Of a DNA stretch of 64,000 bases, positions 25,137 to 36,060 are shown piece by piece. The stretch's first letter is position 1. Every line of letters starts with the position of its first letter. The notes below the pieces were generated by a model. That model was not told where the DNA came from. It saw nothing but the letters and a program-made list of their open reading frames with translations, and ran no database searches. The stretch comes from Pegea sp. RAD2-039 (Eukaryota; Chordata; Thaliacea; Salpida; Salpidae): positions 496,001-560,000 of the forward strand of contig JAQGEQ010000090.1 of assembly GCA_034620365.1 (NCBI GenBank), written 5' to 3'. Position numbers and translations under genes: made by a program.

Positions 25137-27462
25137 ATGAAGCCACCTAAAGGAGTCCGTAAAGCAGTTAAAGCTTTTCTCGGTGTGAAAAAACGTGATG
25201 TAAGTAATTGGCCGGATCTGGACCGTCCTCTTGATTATAAGGATCGACTAAAAAACAGCAAACAAAATTATGGAATCGAAACACATGGCCTAAAGGAAAG
25301 AATGTCTGAAAATCATGAAGATTCGAATCAAAGAATCATCGTAGAAGCTCATCAAGAACAAAAGTGGGAAAATGATTCAGCTTTAGGTCATGAGGAAGAA
25401 GATTTGTATTACAACTCAGCAAATCCACAATTTGAAGATAGATGGGAGCAGAGAGATCCAAGAACCATTCCTAGGAAACAAGACACAACACTCAATACTT
25501 TTGAATCGGCTCAGTGCTCTTCGTATGGTCAAAATATTTCAATTTACCCTGGGTCTTCATCTAGTTCAGCTCCAGATAAATACCAACATCCGAGAGAGCC
25601 TGAAAAATCTCTCGTCTATGATTGCTACCCACCTCATACAAATCACTCTTCTAGTCTTGATCCTTCTTCATCAAGAGGAAACGAAATAGGCGAGAGGTTG
25701 ATGTCTTGCATGAGTGAACTTGATCGATTGACACATCAGTTGGACACAGTGGTGAGCTTGACAGAAAAAATTGACCAAATTCGTGATGAAGAATCTCAAG
25801 CTCCAGAAGTAAGAGTTTTTATTTGTTTATTTCGTGAAAAATTTTTATGAAATTTAAGAAATTATTGATTTAGTAGAATATGATATTTTCATTAATTAAG
25901 TTATTAAATTTGATTATTCTATCTTACAACAAATGTTTACACGAAATTAAATTGGAAACATAGAAAATCGTTCAATGAAATATGAATAAAACCTAAAAGA
26001 ACATAAATTTGATAGAACATTTTACAAATTAAATATCATCATGTTTTACAATTATCATTTACGTCATTTGAAAAACACTCTTTTAGCGAAATGAAATAAT
26101 CTTTTTTAAATAAATTTCATACAAAAAATATGTAATTAATATGTTTGGTTATCAGATGTCTTATCTTAGGTACATACTTATTAGTTATTTATTACCAAAG
26201 CTACAAACATATAACACAATTATTTCGTGGATTACGTAACTAGAAAAACTAATTTCAAGTTTCAGTGCTTTTGATATTGATACAAAACAAAGTTTGATTC
26301 CTCGTGGTCTCTTAACATTTCTTAGTTTATCTCCGGAATTAATTTAAAGATGTTTAAGCCTAAAATTCGATTTTTACTTTATTTGAAACAAACTATTTGC
26401 AATTAATCATAAAACTGATACACATATCGACTTAGTTCAAATATTTTATTATATTTTTAGGTAGAAACTCCAATTAGCGTTCCTTACTGTAATCTTCCTC
26501 CTAAATCAAACAAAGATGATACCAAAGAACAAAAAAAAGATGCATCAATTCAAAACTACCACCTTGGAATCATAGATAAAAACCCAGCTCCTTCAGAAGA
26601 CTTCAAACAAATTGCTAGACTTCCAAGTAAAACTCCAGCAAAAAAACAGAATGCAGAAGATGATGAGAGACCATATATGAGCAAAAATAGAAGATTCTAT
26701 CGTCTACCGGAAGATCAATGGAGTAGCAGTGGCTACTCTAGCGGAAGTTTTGAAAGTATCTCTCCTTACCAGCCTTACATGCAAGACCCTTATTCAGCTT
26801 ATGGATCTGTTCATAGTTACCCGAGAACTGTAGACCACTATGGCTCTTTTTACCCACCTGATGAAAACCCTTATGAGTATGGCATGTTTCAACCAAGAAA
26901 GTATATGCCAACTAATGAAGGTTGGTATTATTTCTCGCCTCCTCAAGTTAATTCACCAGATTACTACCACCAAGAAAATGTTTATCATCAATACGGAAGC
27001 TCACAAGGTTATGACGATTGGTCCTACTCACCATATGAAATAGAACCTTCTTACCATAGCGTTAAAAGTGATTTTCCAGTAGAATATCGGGACTCTACAT
27101 CAGTAGCTGACTCTCAGCAAGAGAAACAACTTGAAGATAGTAAACCACCTGAGTGGAAAGGATTTGAGCCATTTAAGTATCAAAAAGAAGCATCATATTT
27201 GAATAATCCTAGAACAGTTAGTACTGACTCAACTGGAAAAAGAAAGACAGTTCGTTTTTCAAAAACAGTTCAAGAACGACAACTTGATAAAGATGAGACG
27301 AAATCTTCTGTTATGAAAGGGTCTTCTGAAGACATAAATACGAAACAGAGAGAAGTAACTATATACGAATTCCCCGAAGGTCACATAGAAAGCTCTTGTA
27401 TGTGTGGAGATTGTATACTTGCCCGCCAAAGTGTAGACCGACTAGCTCCCAGAACATATTAA
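25137..27462 (+). CDS. Unrecognised Tyr/Pro-rich protein, 557 aa, two exons
   Basis: Exons 25137-25808 and 26461-27462 join in phase 0. I do not recognise the family. The N terminus is basic (MKPPKGVRKAVKAFLGVKKR) and could form an amphipathic helix. Residues 190-225 form a short coiled coil (MSCMSELDRLTHQLDTVVSL then TEKIDQIRDEE). The middle is disordered and rich in Tyr, Pro, Ser and Gly, with repeated SY/PY/YY pairs. Near the C terminus KTVRFSKTV fits the RVxF docking motif for protein phosphatase 1. A small Cys motif, SCMCGDCIL, precedes the end ...RLAPRTY. It may be a scaffold or junctional adaptor; this is inference from composition. Confidence 0.8.
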
Positions 27463-28860
27463 ATCTAATCATGAAGTTAAAAGGATTTCTTGTGTTTGCG
27501 AACAAATATTTATCACTTATATCTTCTTTCCCTGATCTTATGAGCTTTCAGCTACCTGATAAAATATGCTTAAATATAAAATGTTGTTTAACAAATTAAA
27601 TTGCTAAGAACGTTAAATCAGGTGCTTTCTTCAGTTTCTAGATATATTTATAGCTATTAACCAGTCATTATTTTTCTCCCAACTAATTATAGGAGCTTGC
27701 TGATGTAAAAATGTTAAAACAAATTATTGTTTTAAATAATTATCCTAGATACGCTGCAAAAACGGGTTAAGTGTTTGAATCAAGTTTGAGACAACTAAAA
27801 ATAAACTTAAATTGATTAATTTCTAAACAATTAAAAAATTTATCTTTAAATTGATTAATATGTTTCATATAATGCTTGGCTATAAATTAAAAACTTTTTA
27901 TTTTAATCGTATTTTAATCAAAATGCTTATCTGCTAACATAATCTCTCTCTTTAATAAATTGATCTTCGTAAATATTTACCGTAATACATACAGTAAGAG
28001 GAACCAACGCTTTTTGTTTACAAAAAGAGAAAATACTAAATAAGTATTTCAACGAAAATACTTCAACTTTAAAGTTACATTTTCAACATTCAACAAGTTA
28101 CTAGATTTAAAAAGTAAACTTTTTTTCAAACTAAGTCAAAGCAAAAACTTCATTATTTTTATTCTATTAAGAGAAAATTATAAGATCTGAAACCTTAAGG
28201 TTTTGTTGTAAGAGAGTTTATCTTTTTCTATTTAACTAATTCTTTCCTAAAAAAGTTATTGAAACAATAAAATAAAAAACTAAAAAGTTTTAATTTAATT
28301 TTAAATAATTAATTTTGCAAATATTTTCTCAGAAACCGTGTCTGCTAGAAACAAAACATTTTTATAATTCTAAAAGTTTTACTGTTCACTATATTCAATC
28401 CTTATTATATAAGCTCATATGGTTTTACTTCGTTCTTATAATTAGATAAGTCAACATATTGACTTAAATATAGAACTATAAAAAAGTTTAAAGCAACTGT
28501 ATAAAAGAATGTTTTCTTTTTAAATTTATGATCAAACAATGTTTAGGTCGTTTAGGTCAGTGCAACACGGTGTCAACCACAGTTAAACCATCTGTATAAA
28601 CTATTTGTTAAATCATCTTGAAGTGATTGGTGATAAATATTGAAGCTAAGATATACTGGAAGCTTTAAATTAATAAAATTTGAAAATTAATAAGAAGAAT
28701 GTTTTAATTTTGTGATTAACAATTAAATAAGTTTTAAACTAATTAAGTTTTCGATTTGAATTTTTTTGTGATTATATTATTTTGATGGAAGGATCATCTT
28801 AAACCTATTTGACCTTTGTTGCTGTATATGATAGAAACACAATTTTTCTATTCTAAAAAT
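27463..28860. other. Intergenic, no gene recognised
   Basis: AT-rich sequence with no supported exon or RNA gene. Confidence 0.6.
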
Positions 28861-28869
28861 GTTACTCGT

Positions 28870-29210
28870 TATTAATACCTTTTATTTATTACAATAAATG
28901 CGAATGAGGGTGCCTGAAAAGAGCACCTCTCGCTAACACACATTCTCACAAATAACATCTATTAAGTTAGAAATATAGAAAGTAAAAGATGTAACACATG
29001 GCATTTCAGTAGTCCTCAAAGCATATAACAGTGAACAATTACATGGAATTATAACAATATTTAAAAAAAAGGGAAAAATTTACAGTTTAGAAATGACAAT
29101 GTTGGCTCAAGTTTCATTAGTACTCAAAGGATCCATGTACTAATTGTGCGGTATGAGAAAAAATTCAATCTGATTAATGTACCAGGTGATATGGGATTAT
29201 TTAGATGTAA
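28870..29210 (-). mobile_element. 3' end of a non-LTR retrotransposon (same family as at 11.1 kb), decayed
   Basis: On the minus strand it opens with coding-like ITPGTLIRLNFFSYRTISTW, the same reverse transcriptase tail as the copy at 11.1 kb, then has an internal deletion. The 3' UTR follows, sharing TGAAATGCCATGTGTTA with the other copy. It ends near a short hairpin (GAGGTGC ... GCACCCTC) and an AATAAATAAAAGG tail at about 28870. Dead fragment. Confidence 0.7.
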
Positions 29211-30608
29211 TGTGTGTCGTCTGAGCTGATATAACTTGAGGGAAGGACTAATGAAAAAGAAATCATCAAACTGAAGGTCAACTAAATTGTGGATAATTTA
29301 AAAAATAAGAATTCTTTTTCATCTATAGTGTTAATGGACATCTTTAAAAAATATAGAAAGGTTTTAATTTTTGTTAAGAGATGTAATGAGAATGTAATTT
29401 CTTACTGACAGAGTAATTTCAAGCAATTTCTAATATATACGTTTCAAATTGAAAATCATTTATAACCATGCAAACAGGAAATTATCCGAATTGAAATATT
29501 TCATCATAATCAATTGAACCTAAAAGCCTATAAGTGTTAATGAAAGTATAATTGCTTTTAATTTTAGCTTTTCTAAGTCACAATAGTTGTTTGAACAAAC
29601 ACAAAATACATTTGCTAGTCATGAAATACTGCCAGACTAATGATTTTATAGAACCAAGGCTGTTTTATTTAGTGAATAATTAAAACATTTATTAATTTGA
29701 TTTACACAAATGAGTATGATTATATCTAATACAATCATTTGTTATTTAAAAAAATAATCATTTTACTTACAAACAATTATTTTGAAAAAAAAACTATCAT
29801 AATTTGAGTTCATTTATAAAAACAAATTTGATAATTACATACGATAAAATATTTTTTATTAGAGATCACTAAATTAAATTCAAAATGAAATTTAAATTTT
29901 GTAGTCGTACTGAACATAACACTGTTTGTAACTGAGTTGTTATTTTACAAGTATTCTATAAAATCCGTATTGAATATCTTTTCCATAAGTTTTGTTTCAC
30001 AAAAAATTATTTCAAATATTTTTTAGGTAAAAACTACTGAAAAAGTTAGTATCAATGTCTTTTTTAGTAAAACATAAACAATCATGCTTTTATTCATCCT
30101 TATCGAAAAAGCAATTTAAGATTAATTAACTCAACAATATCCCATTTTCACCAAAAAGATTTCATCACAATAATCAATTAAATTATATTAAACAATGATA
30201 GGAAGATAAAAGAAAAATTTTTATTGTCATTATCTAGCTCAATCGTATTTCAGTCGTGGCGTTTATATCGTAATCTTTTAATTGAGGAAATAGAAACTCC
30301 TTATATATTCTACTTATCTCCAAACCAATATCACTTTCTAATATACAATAATCTGAAAATAAAGGTTCAAACTTCTTATAGAACTTTAAGATATATATGA
30401 CTAGTTGTCTAGACCTTTCTCAAGCTTTAGGATAAGTTTAAAGAGTTGATTTTTAATTATTAAAATAAAATATTTAAAATTGATTGTATTAGTTTTAAAG
30501 TGTTTTTATATTTTTATTATTTCAAAGTCTTCGTTAGATTTTTTTTTCAATTTTATGTATGGTTGTTTTAAATTCAAAAATTAATCATTTGCAGACTATA
30601 AGTATAAA
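29211..30608. other. Intergenic, upstream of the exon-array gene
   Basis: AT-rich DNA containing the presumed promoter of the repeat-protein gene. TTTGCAG ends at 30595, 13 bases before the ATG, and could be a splice acceptor. Nothing else recognised. Confidence 0.5.
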
Positions 30609-33458
30609 ATGAACTCAAAATTGATTATTTGTTTGGTTGGCATCTGTTTCGCTTTTGTGAACGGGTAAGTTAGATTTAATTGTAGGATTTCAGTTGAAGT
30701 AAAGCCTCGTGTAATTCTTTTAATCAAATGATATTTAATAACTAAGGATAATAATTCAAACTTAAAACAAGCAAGTCATATGTTGTTAAAAATTAATATT
30801 TTTATTTTATTTATAGAAACTCTCTTGTAAAGAATGTTGCACAAGTAAGTTAACTTTACTACTATCTACAGCGAATAAAACGTTTTTTAAACAGACAGAA
30901 ATACTTTTAATAACAATAAAATAGAGTTAAATGAAATTTACAAAACCAGTTTATAATCAACATTAACCAATTGTTAATTTTATCAACGTAAATTTAATGT
31001 TTATATAAATGAATCTAAATATATGTATTTTACAATTGTATCACATATGAATATCTTGCTCTGGTTATGGAGTAGTTATGAAGTTATTTAAATATGTAAA
31101 CAGATTTACCTTTTAACAGAATTTCATACAACTATTTTTCAGTCTTGTAAAAATTGTACCTATCAAATAAACTAACATTTTTATATCAACTTTCAAGGCT
31201 GAAGATGCCCCAGTAGAAGCTGCCAAACACCTTCTCGTGTCTATCAATGCAGCTGCTGCTCGTGTTAATGGTGATGTTGCCGATTCAGAAGTAGATGCTG
31301 CCAAGAACCTTCTTGCAGCTTACAACGCAGCCGCTGCTGCTGGTGATGAAGTAAGTTTTGAATTACACAAGTTAGATATTTAAATCAGAATGTATATGGA
31401 AAATAGTTGTGAATCAGAGTAGTATTATCTAAAACTTTTAAATAACATAGCTAAACGACATTTCAAATATTATCTTATAAAATAATAATTGTATTGAATA
31501 CTACAAAATACCACTTTTTTATCTATCAAGGTTGCCGATTCAGAAGTAGATGCTGCCAAGAACCTTCTTGCAGCTTACAACGCAGCCGCTGCTGCTGGTG
31601 ATGAAGTAAGTTTTAAAAGTGACAAAATAAGGAAACTTATGTAATTGTTCACCTAAAAACAAACAAAGATTTGTTTATCAATTCTATAATTTCTATCATT
31701 CGTTTAAAAATTACTTAAACTATTTTAATATTATATAAATGATGTTAAACTAGTTTTATAAGGTTGAAGATGCCCCAGTAGAAGCTGCCAAACACCTTCT
31801 CGTGTCCATCAATGCAGCTGCTGCTCGTGTTAATGGTGATGTTGCCGATTCAGAAGTAGATGCTGCCAAGAACCTTCTTGCAGCTTACAACGCAGCCGCT
31901 GCTGCTGGTGATGAAGTAAGTTTTTCACGAAATGTAATTCAATTTTAGGCACAGAAATTTATTAACTTGTTTAAAAAGCTTAACAAAATGCTTTATTGAA
32001 AGTTGTTAACATTTAGAATAAACTTGTAGAAGTCGTTCATATAATTTGGTAATAATCTGTAAAATTTATTGTTCTGTGAAATTTAAATTTTATGTCACTT
32101 TCAAGGTTGAAGATGCCCCAGTAGAAGCTGCCAAACACCTTCTCGTGTCTATCAATGCAGCCGCTGCTCGTGTTAATGGTGATGAAGTAAGTTTTTCACG
32201 AAATTTACTTTAATTTTAAGGACAGAAATTTATAAACTTGCTAAATGAAATTAACAAAATGCTTTATTGAAAAGCTGTTAACATTTAGAATAAACTTGTA
32301 GAAATCGTTCATATAATTTGGTAATAATCTGTAAAATTTATTGTTCTGTGAAATTTAAATTTTATGTCACTTTCAAGGTTGAAGATGCCCCAGTAGAAGC
32401 TGCCAAACACCTTCTCGTGTCTATCAATGCAGCCGCTGCTCGTGTTAATGGTGATGAAGTAAGTTTTTCACGAAATTTACTTTAATTTTAAGGACAGAAA
32501 TTTATAAACTTGCTAAATGAAATTAACAAAATACTTTATTGAAAAGTCGTTAATGTTTAGAATAAACTCGTAGAAATCGTTCATATAATTTGGTAATAAT
32601 CTGTAAAATTTATTGTTCTGTGAAATTTAAATTTTATGTCAATTTCAAGGTTGAAGATGCCCCAGTAGAAGCTGCCAAAAACCTTCTCGTGTCTATCAAT
32701 ACAGCCGCTGCTCGTGTTAATGGTGATGTTGCCGATTCAGAAGTAGATGCTGCCAAGAACCTTCTTGCAGCTTACAACGCAGCCGCTGCTGCTGGTGATG
32801 AAGTAAGTTTTGATATACACATCTTATATACTTAATTATTATTTGATTATTAATGAACCACACATTCTGTAGTGTATCTAACTTCTTTTTTCTATCAAGG
32901 TTGCCGATTCAGAAGTAGATGCTGCCAAAAACCTTCTTGCAGCTTACAATGCAGCCGCTGCTGCTGGTGATGAAGTAAGTTTTGAAGCAATTATACAAAA
33001 TTTATAATTCATGGACATTAAAAAATGGTATCTGCGCTTTAAAAAGATAACTTTTATATTGTAATGGAATTAACTTGCTGATTTTGTAGCTTTTACATTT
33101 AAAATCTTTAAAGAATAAGGTTTTTATATCTAACTTTACTTTCTTATCTATCAAGGTTGCCGATACAGAAGTAGATGCTGCCAAGAACCTTCTTGCAGCT
33201 TACAACGCAGCCGCTGCTGCTGGTGATGAAGTAAGTTTTGAAAGTAATAAACTGAAGGATTATTTAATTGTCAAAAATATTTGCCAGTACTTTTTGTAAC
33301 TTTGTCTTCTATTTATAAAATACTTGAGTTATGTTAATACTCTATAAACAAAGTTAAATTATTTTTATAAGGTTGAAGATGCTCCAGTAGAAGCTGCCAA
33401 ACACCTTCTCGTGTCCATCAATGCAGCTGCTGCTCGTGTTAATGGTGATGAACAATAA
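30609..33458 (+). CDS. Secreted Ala-rich tandem-repeat protein, 338 aa, symmetric exon array
   Basis: Eleven exons in one frame: 30609-30664, 30817-30844, 31198-31350, 31531-31605, 31763-31915, 32106-32186, 32378-32458, 32650-32802, 32900-32974, 33156-33230, 33372-33458. Exon 1 encodes a signal peptide (LIICLVGICFAFVNG). The rest is twelve copies of a 25-26 residue module in two flavours: A begins VEDAPVEAAKHLLVSINAAA and ends ARVNGD; B begins VADSEVDAAKNLLAAYNAAA and ends AAGDE. The order by exon is AB, B, AB, A, A, AB, B, B, A. All repeat exons are phase 0 at both ends (75, 81 or 153 nt), so any can be skipped or copied without a frame change. There is no Cys after the signal peptide. Each module looks like one Ala-rich amphipathic helix. 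No family is recognised; the architecture recalls the symmetric exons of secreted parasite micro-exon genes, without sequence likeness. Confidence 0.88.
31916..32649 (+). repeat. 272-bp exon+intron tandem units inside the repeat gene
   Basis: Exons 32106, 32378 and 32650 start exactly 272 bp apart, and introns 32187-32377 and 32459-32649 are both 191 nt and nearly identical, for example both contain TTTGGTAATAATCTGTAAAA. The intron 31916-32105 (190 nt) is also closely related. This is a genomic tandem duplication of whole exon-intron units, recent enough that intron sequence is still matched. Confidence 0.9.
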
Positions 33459-33502
33459 GTTTATTGAAGCGATCTTTGTAACAATGTAATTACTAAGAAG
33501 GA

Positions 33503-33508
33503 AATAAA
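33503..33508 (+). terminator. Poly(A) signal of the repeat-protein gene
   Basis: AATAAA lies 45 bases after the stop codon of the exon-array gene, at the expected distance for 3' end formation. Confidence 0.6.
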
Positions 33509-34115
33509 TTCAAATTTTCCTAATATCAACATTTAAAGAAAATATAGTTTGAAGAGAATAAAGAAATGTCTTTTAAACTGAGTAGCAAAATTAAAGACAA
33601 AATAGTTAGTTCAGCAAGTAGACCATATACAGTTGAAGTATTTAAAAAGTTGCTTATCAAAGGCTATTAAACACAATTTTCAAAGGCAAGTTAATGACAG
33701 TAACAAAAGCAGTAAAGGATAAATCAGTTTATTTAATTATCAATATGAATTACAGAAACTAAAGATACAGCAATTAGTAAAGTTTAACCATATATATGCC
33801 CAAAAGATTATATTCAATACTTCTTTGTCTAATGGCTTTTCACAAAGAGTTGAAATTAATTAATTATAAAAAAGATAATTAATAATTATCAATTAAAAGT
33901 TTTCTATTTATTGTTATATCCGGAAACATGCCATATCCTAGACAAAAACCATTAGTAAATCTGTAGTATTTGTAATCTATAGACTACCAACTTAGCTAAA
34001 CGATTATTTTGATAATTTAAAACAAAAGGTGATGAAGCTTAAAACATTAAAATTTATCTGAAAATCTGCAAATTCTTTGTTTTGATTTTTATGTTAAAAT
34101 ATTATAAAAGTTATT
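33509..34115. other. Intergenic, convergent spacer
   Basis: AT-rich spacer between the convergent repeat gene (+) and the first M15 gene (-). No further feature seen. Confidence 0.5.
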
Positions 34116-35787
34116 CTTTCCAAAGTTATTCTGATTGATTTAAAAGCTTTTAATTTTAAAGTATTTGTTAAATGTTTTCGTGAAATTTTAGTTAAGGTCT
34201 AAGATTTTTGAAAATGTAAAATTTGCTAAGTAGTTACAAGCATACCGAAAGTATAAAATAAAGATATCTGCTTCAAGTTTACAGAGAAAGTTAAATAGTC
34301 AACTTGACTGATACAATTCTTTATTCATTTATACAACTCTTAATATATATTTATATATATAATATCATAGTTTTTACTCTTATACTTTAATATAAGGAGC
34401 TCCGTACTTTTAGACCATACACAAGAAGATTAGCAATTATTTTGAAGAGTTTTAAATAACTCATTCCAACGGCTTCTATTCGAAAGATTCAACTTGTCAT
34501 CTAGATGAACAGGATCTTTTATACTAAAGTCGCCTCCCCATCTGACTCCGTTGGCTTTGACAGAATTGATGAAACATATGGCTCCTTTATTGACTTTTTC
34601 TAAAATTCAGAATATTAAGTAGACTGGATACAGAGTTACTTTTCTAACTTTGTAAACAAGCACTGTTGCACCACCCTGAGCTTGTTTGTAGGTTCATATC
34701 AATAGCATGACCCACTAAATGATTGGAAATCTTTGAAGGTGTTACAATAGCTCCACTGACTGGTTGTTTATCCTTCCTAAATGAGCTAGTGACGTAAACC
34801 TAAACAAAAATTTATTAGCGTATGTATATGATTCTGTAAAGTTCTTTCAACTCACAGTTAAAGAGCAATCTTTGGCTGCATTATTGATCTTATTCATATA
34901 AGAAACAAAGCTGGGTTCTATCCTGACAGCCTGATTCCTGTACCCTTTTATATTTGTACCAGTGTATCTTACTAAGGTACATTCTGTTTTGAAATAATTA
35001 GATTATAAACAAACATAAACTTTAGATTAATAGTAAGGTTAATTTACTTCCTGCTGGCTTACAGCACTGTCTATTAGAAGGCCCTGAACATTTTCCTGAT
35101 ACATAAGTTCCTTCACAAGGTTTGTTGTTTAGCTGACAAACACCTTTTAGTGCATCACATTTTGGTTCATTCACAGCTGAAAGATTTTCATAATTACTAT
35201 GATTTAAGTTCTAAGTAATATATTCTAAAACTTTTATGTAGTTCAATTCTTTACAAAAGTATTTATCAAATCATTTAGAACCGTATTAAGTAATGTAGAG
35301 TTTTTTTTTTAAATCTTTTTTAAAAACATTCAAATTCTGAAAAATAAATCTCTTACAGCAAGACTGGGTGTTGCACGCTTTTGCACGAGGTAACTTGCAT
35401 TTGCCTCCCCTTTTTGGAGGTCTTGTTATAGTTGGTTTCATGGTTCCACCACCACAGGATCTAGTGCAAGCGGCCCATTTCCATTTACATGGTACGGAAC
35501 TGAAAACAAAAGTAAATAATTTTTTATGCCATACAAAAATAATAATGGTAACGTTTACCGGCGTCTGCGCCACCACCAAGCATTTGTAGAAGTAATCAAA
35601 ATAAGGATGAGGAGAGATTTAGAGAACATTATCATGAATGATAATTAGCTACCGAAAGATTATCCTTTTAAAAAACCCACTTCCTTGTTTTCGTCTCATT
35701 ATCATTTCCTCTGTAAACAGTTGGCTGTTTGTTTGGCACTTGTTTTTCTCAGCTATACGTTTTTGTATTTTCCGCTTAGTCAACAAA
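34116..35787. repeat. Segmental duplication, copy 1 (about 1.67 kb)
   Basis: Matches 38271-39945 at high identity, including introns and flanks, with the gene offset exactly 4158 bp. The left edge begins CTTTCCAAAGTTATTCTG and the right edge ends near CCGCTTAGTCAAC. It contains the whole six-exon M15 gene plus about 300 bp downstream and 150 bp upstream. Confidence 0.92.
34430..35635 (-). CDS. Secreted TSP1 + Cys-rich + M15 zinc peptidase protein, copy 1, 265 aa
   Basis: Exons 35559-35635, 35357-35499, 35048-35176, 34856-34983, 34649-34799 and 34430-34599 share one frame. Signal peptide 1-19, then WWWRRRR (20-26) as the mature N terminus. Residues 30-73 are a thrombospondin type-1-like repeat (CKWKWAACTRSCGGGT). 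Residues 80-112 are a Cys-rich module ending KCSGPSNRQCC. From memory, similar G.C.GP.N.QCC modules accompany lysozyme, NlpC or M15 domains in other eukaryotic secreted proteins. Residues 118-265 resemble Peptidase_M15_4 / M15C endolysin-type LAS enzymes: SNHLVGHAID (H186, D193) and RWGGDFSIKDPVHLDD (catalytic D238, third zinc ligand H241). That family cuts peptide cross-links of bacterial peptidoglycan. Probable antibacterial or digestive secreted enzyme; substrate is inferred. Confidence 0.82.
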
Positions 35788-36060
35788 ATTAATTAACATG
35801 ATTAATTTTAAAGCAGTTTGTTAAGTAAAATGAAGTAAGTCTTTAAATATCTTGTGTAAGACTTTGAGCAATTAGTCACTATTCAAAAACGTAGTAGCTT
35901 TATATAATGGAAAGGATTTAACTCTTCCTTCATTGAATAAATTCAATGATTTTAACTGTTTGTTTATAAGTTGGAATAAAATTAATTTTCTTAAGTGGTT
36001 TGTGTATTACTTGTGATAAAATATTCTATTTGAATAAGAAATCGATTCGAACTATTTGGG
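35788..36060. other. Spacer between duplication copy 1 and the LINE
   Basis: Under 300 bp of AT-rich DNA. No feature seen. Confidence 0.5.

Noticed and set aside
32590-32835. Open frame running through an exon of the repeat gene into its introns
   Set aside because: Only 32650-32802 is exon; the extension at both ends is intron read-through.
31198-33458. CRISPR-like or satellite array
   Set aside because: The repeats are coding exons with splice sites separated by introns of varied length, in a eukaryotic gene.
35286-35579. 97-codon frame starting MVVAQTPVNV over the TSP1 exon, also in copy 2
   Set aside because: It reads through an intron. The supported start is the signal-peptide ATG at 35635, which joins the TSP1 exon in the correct phase.
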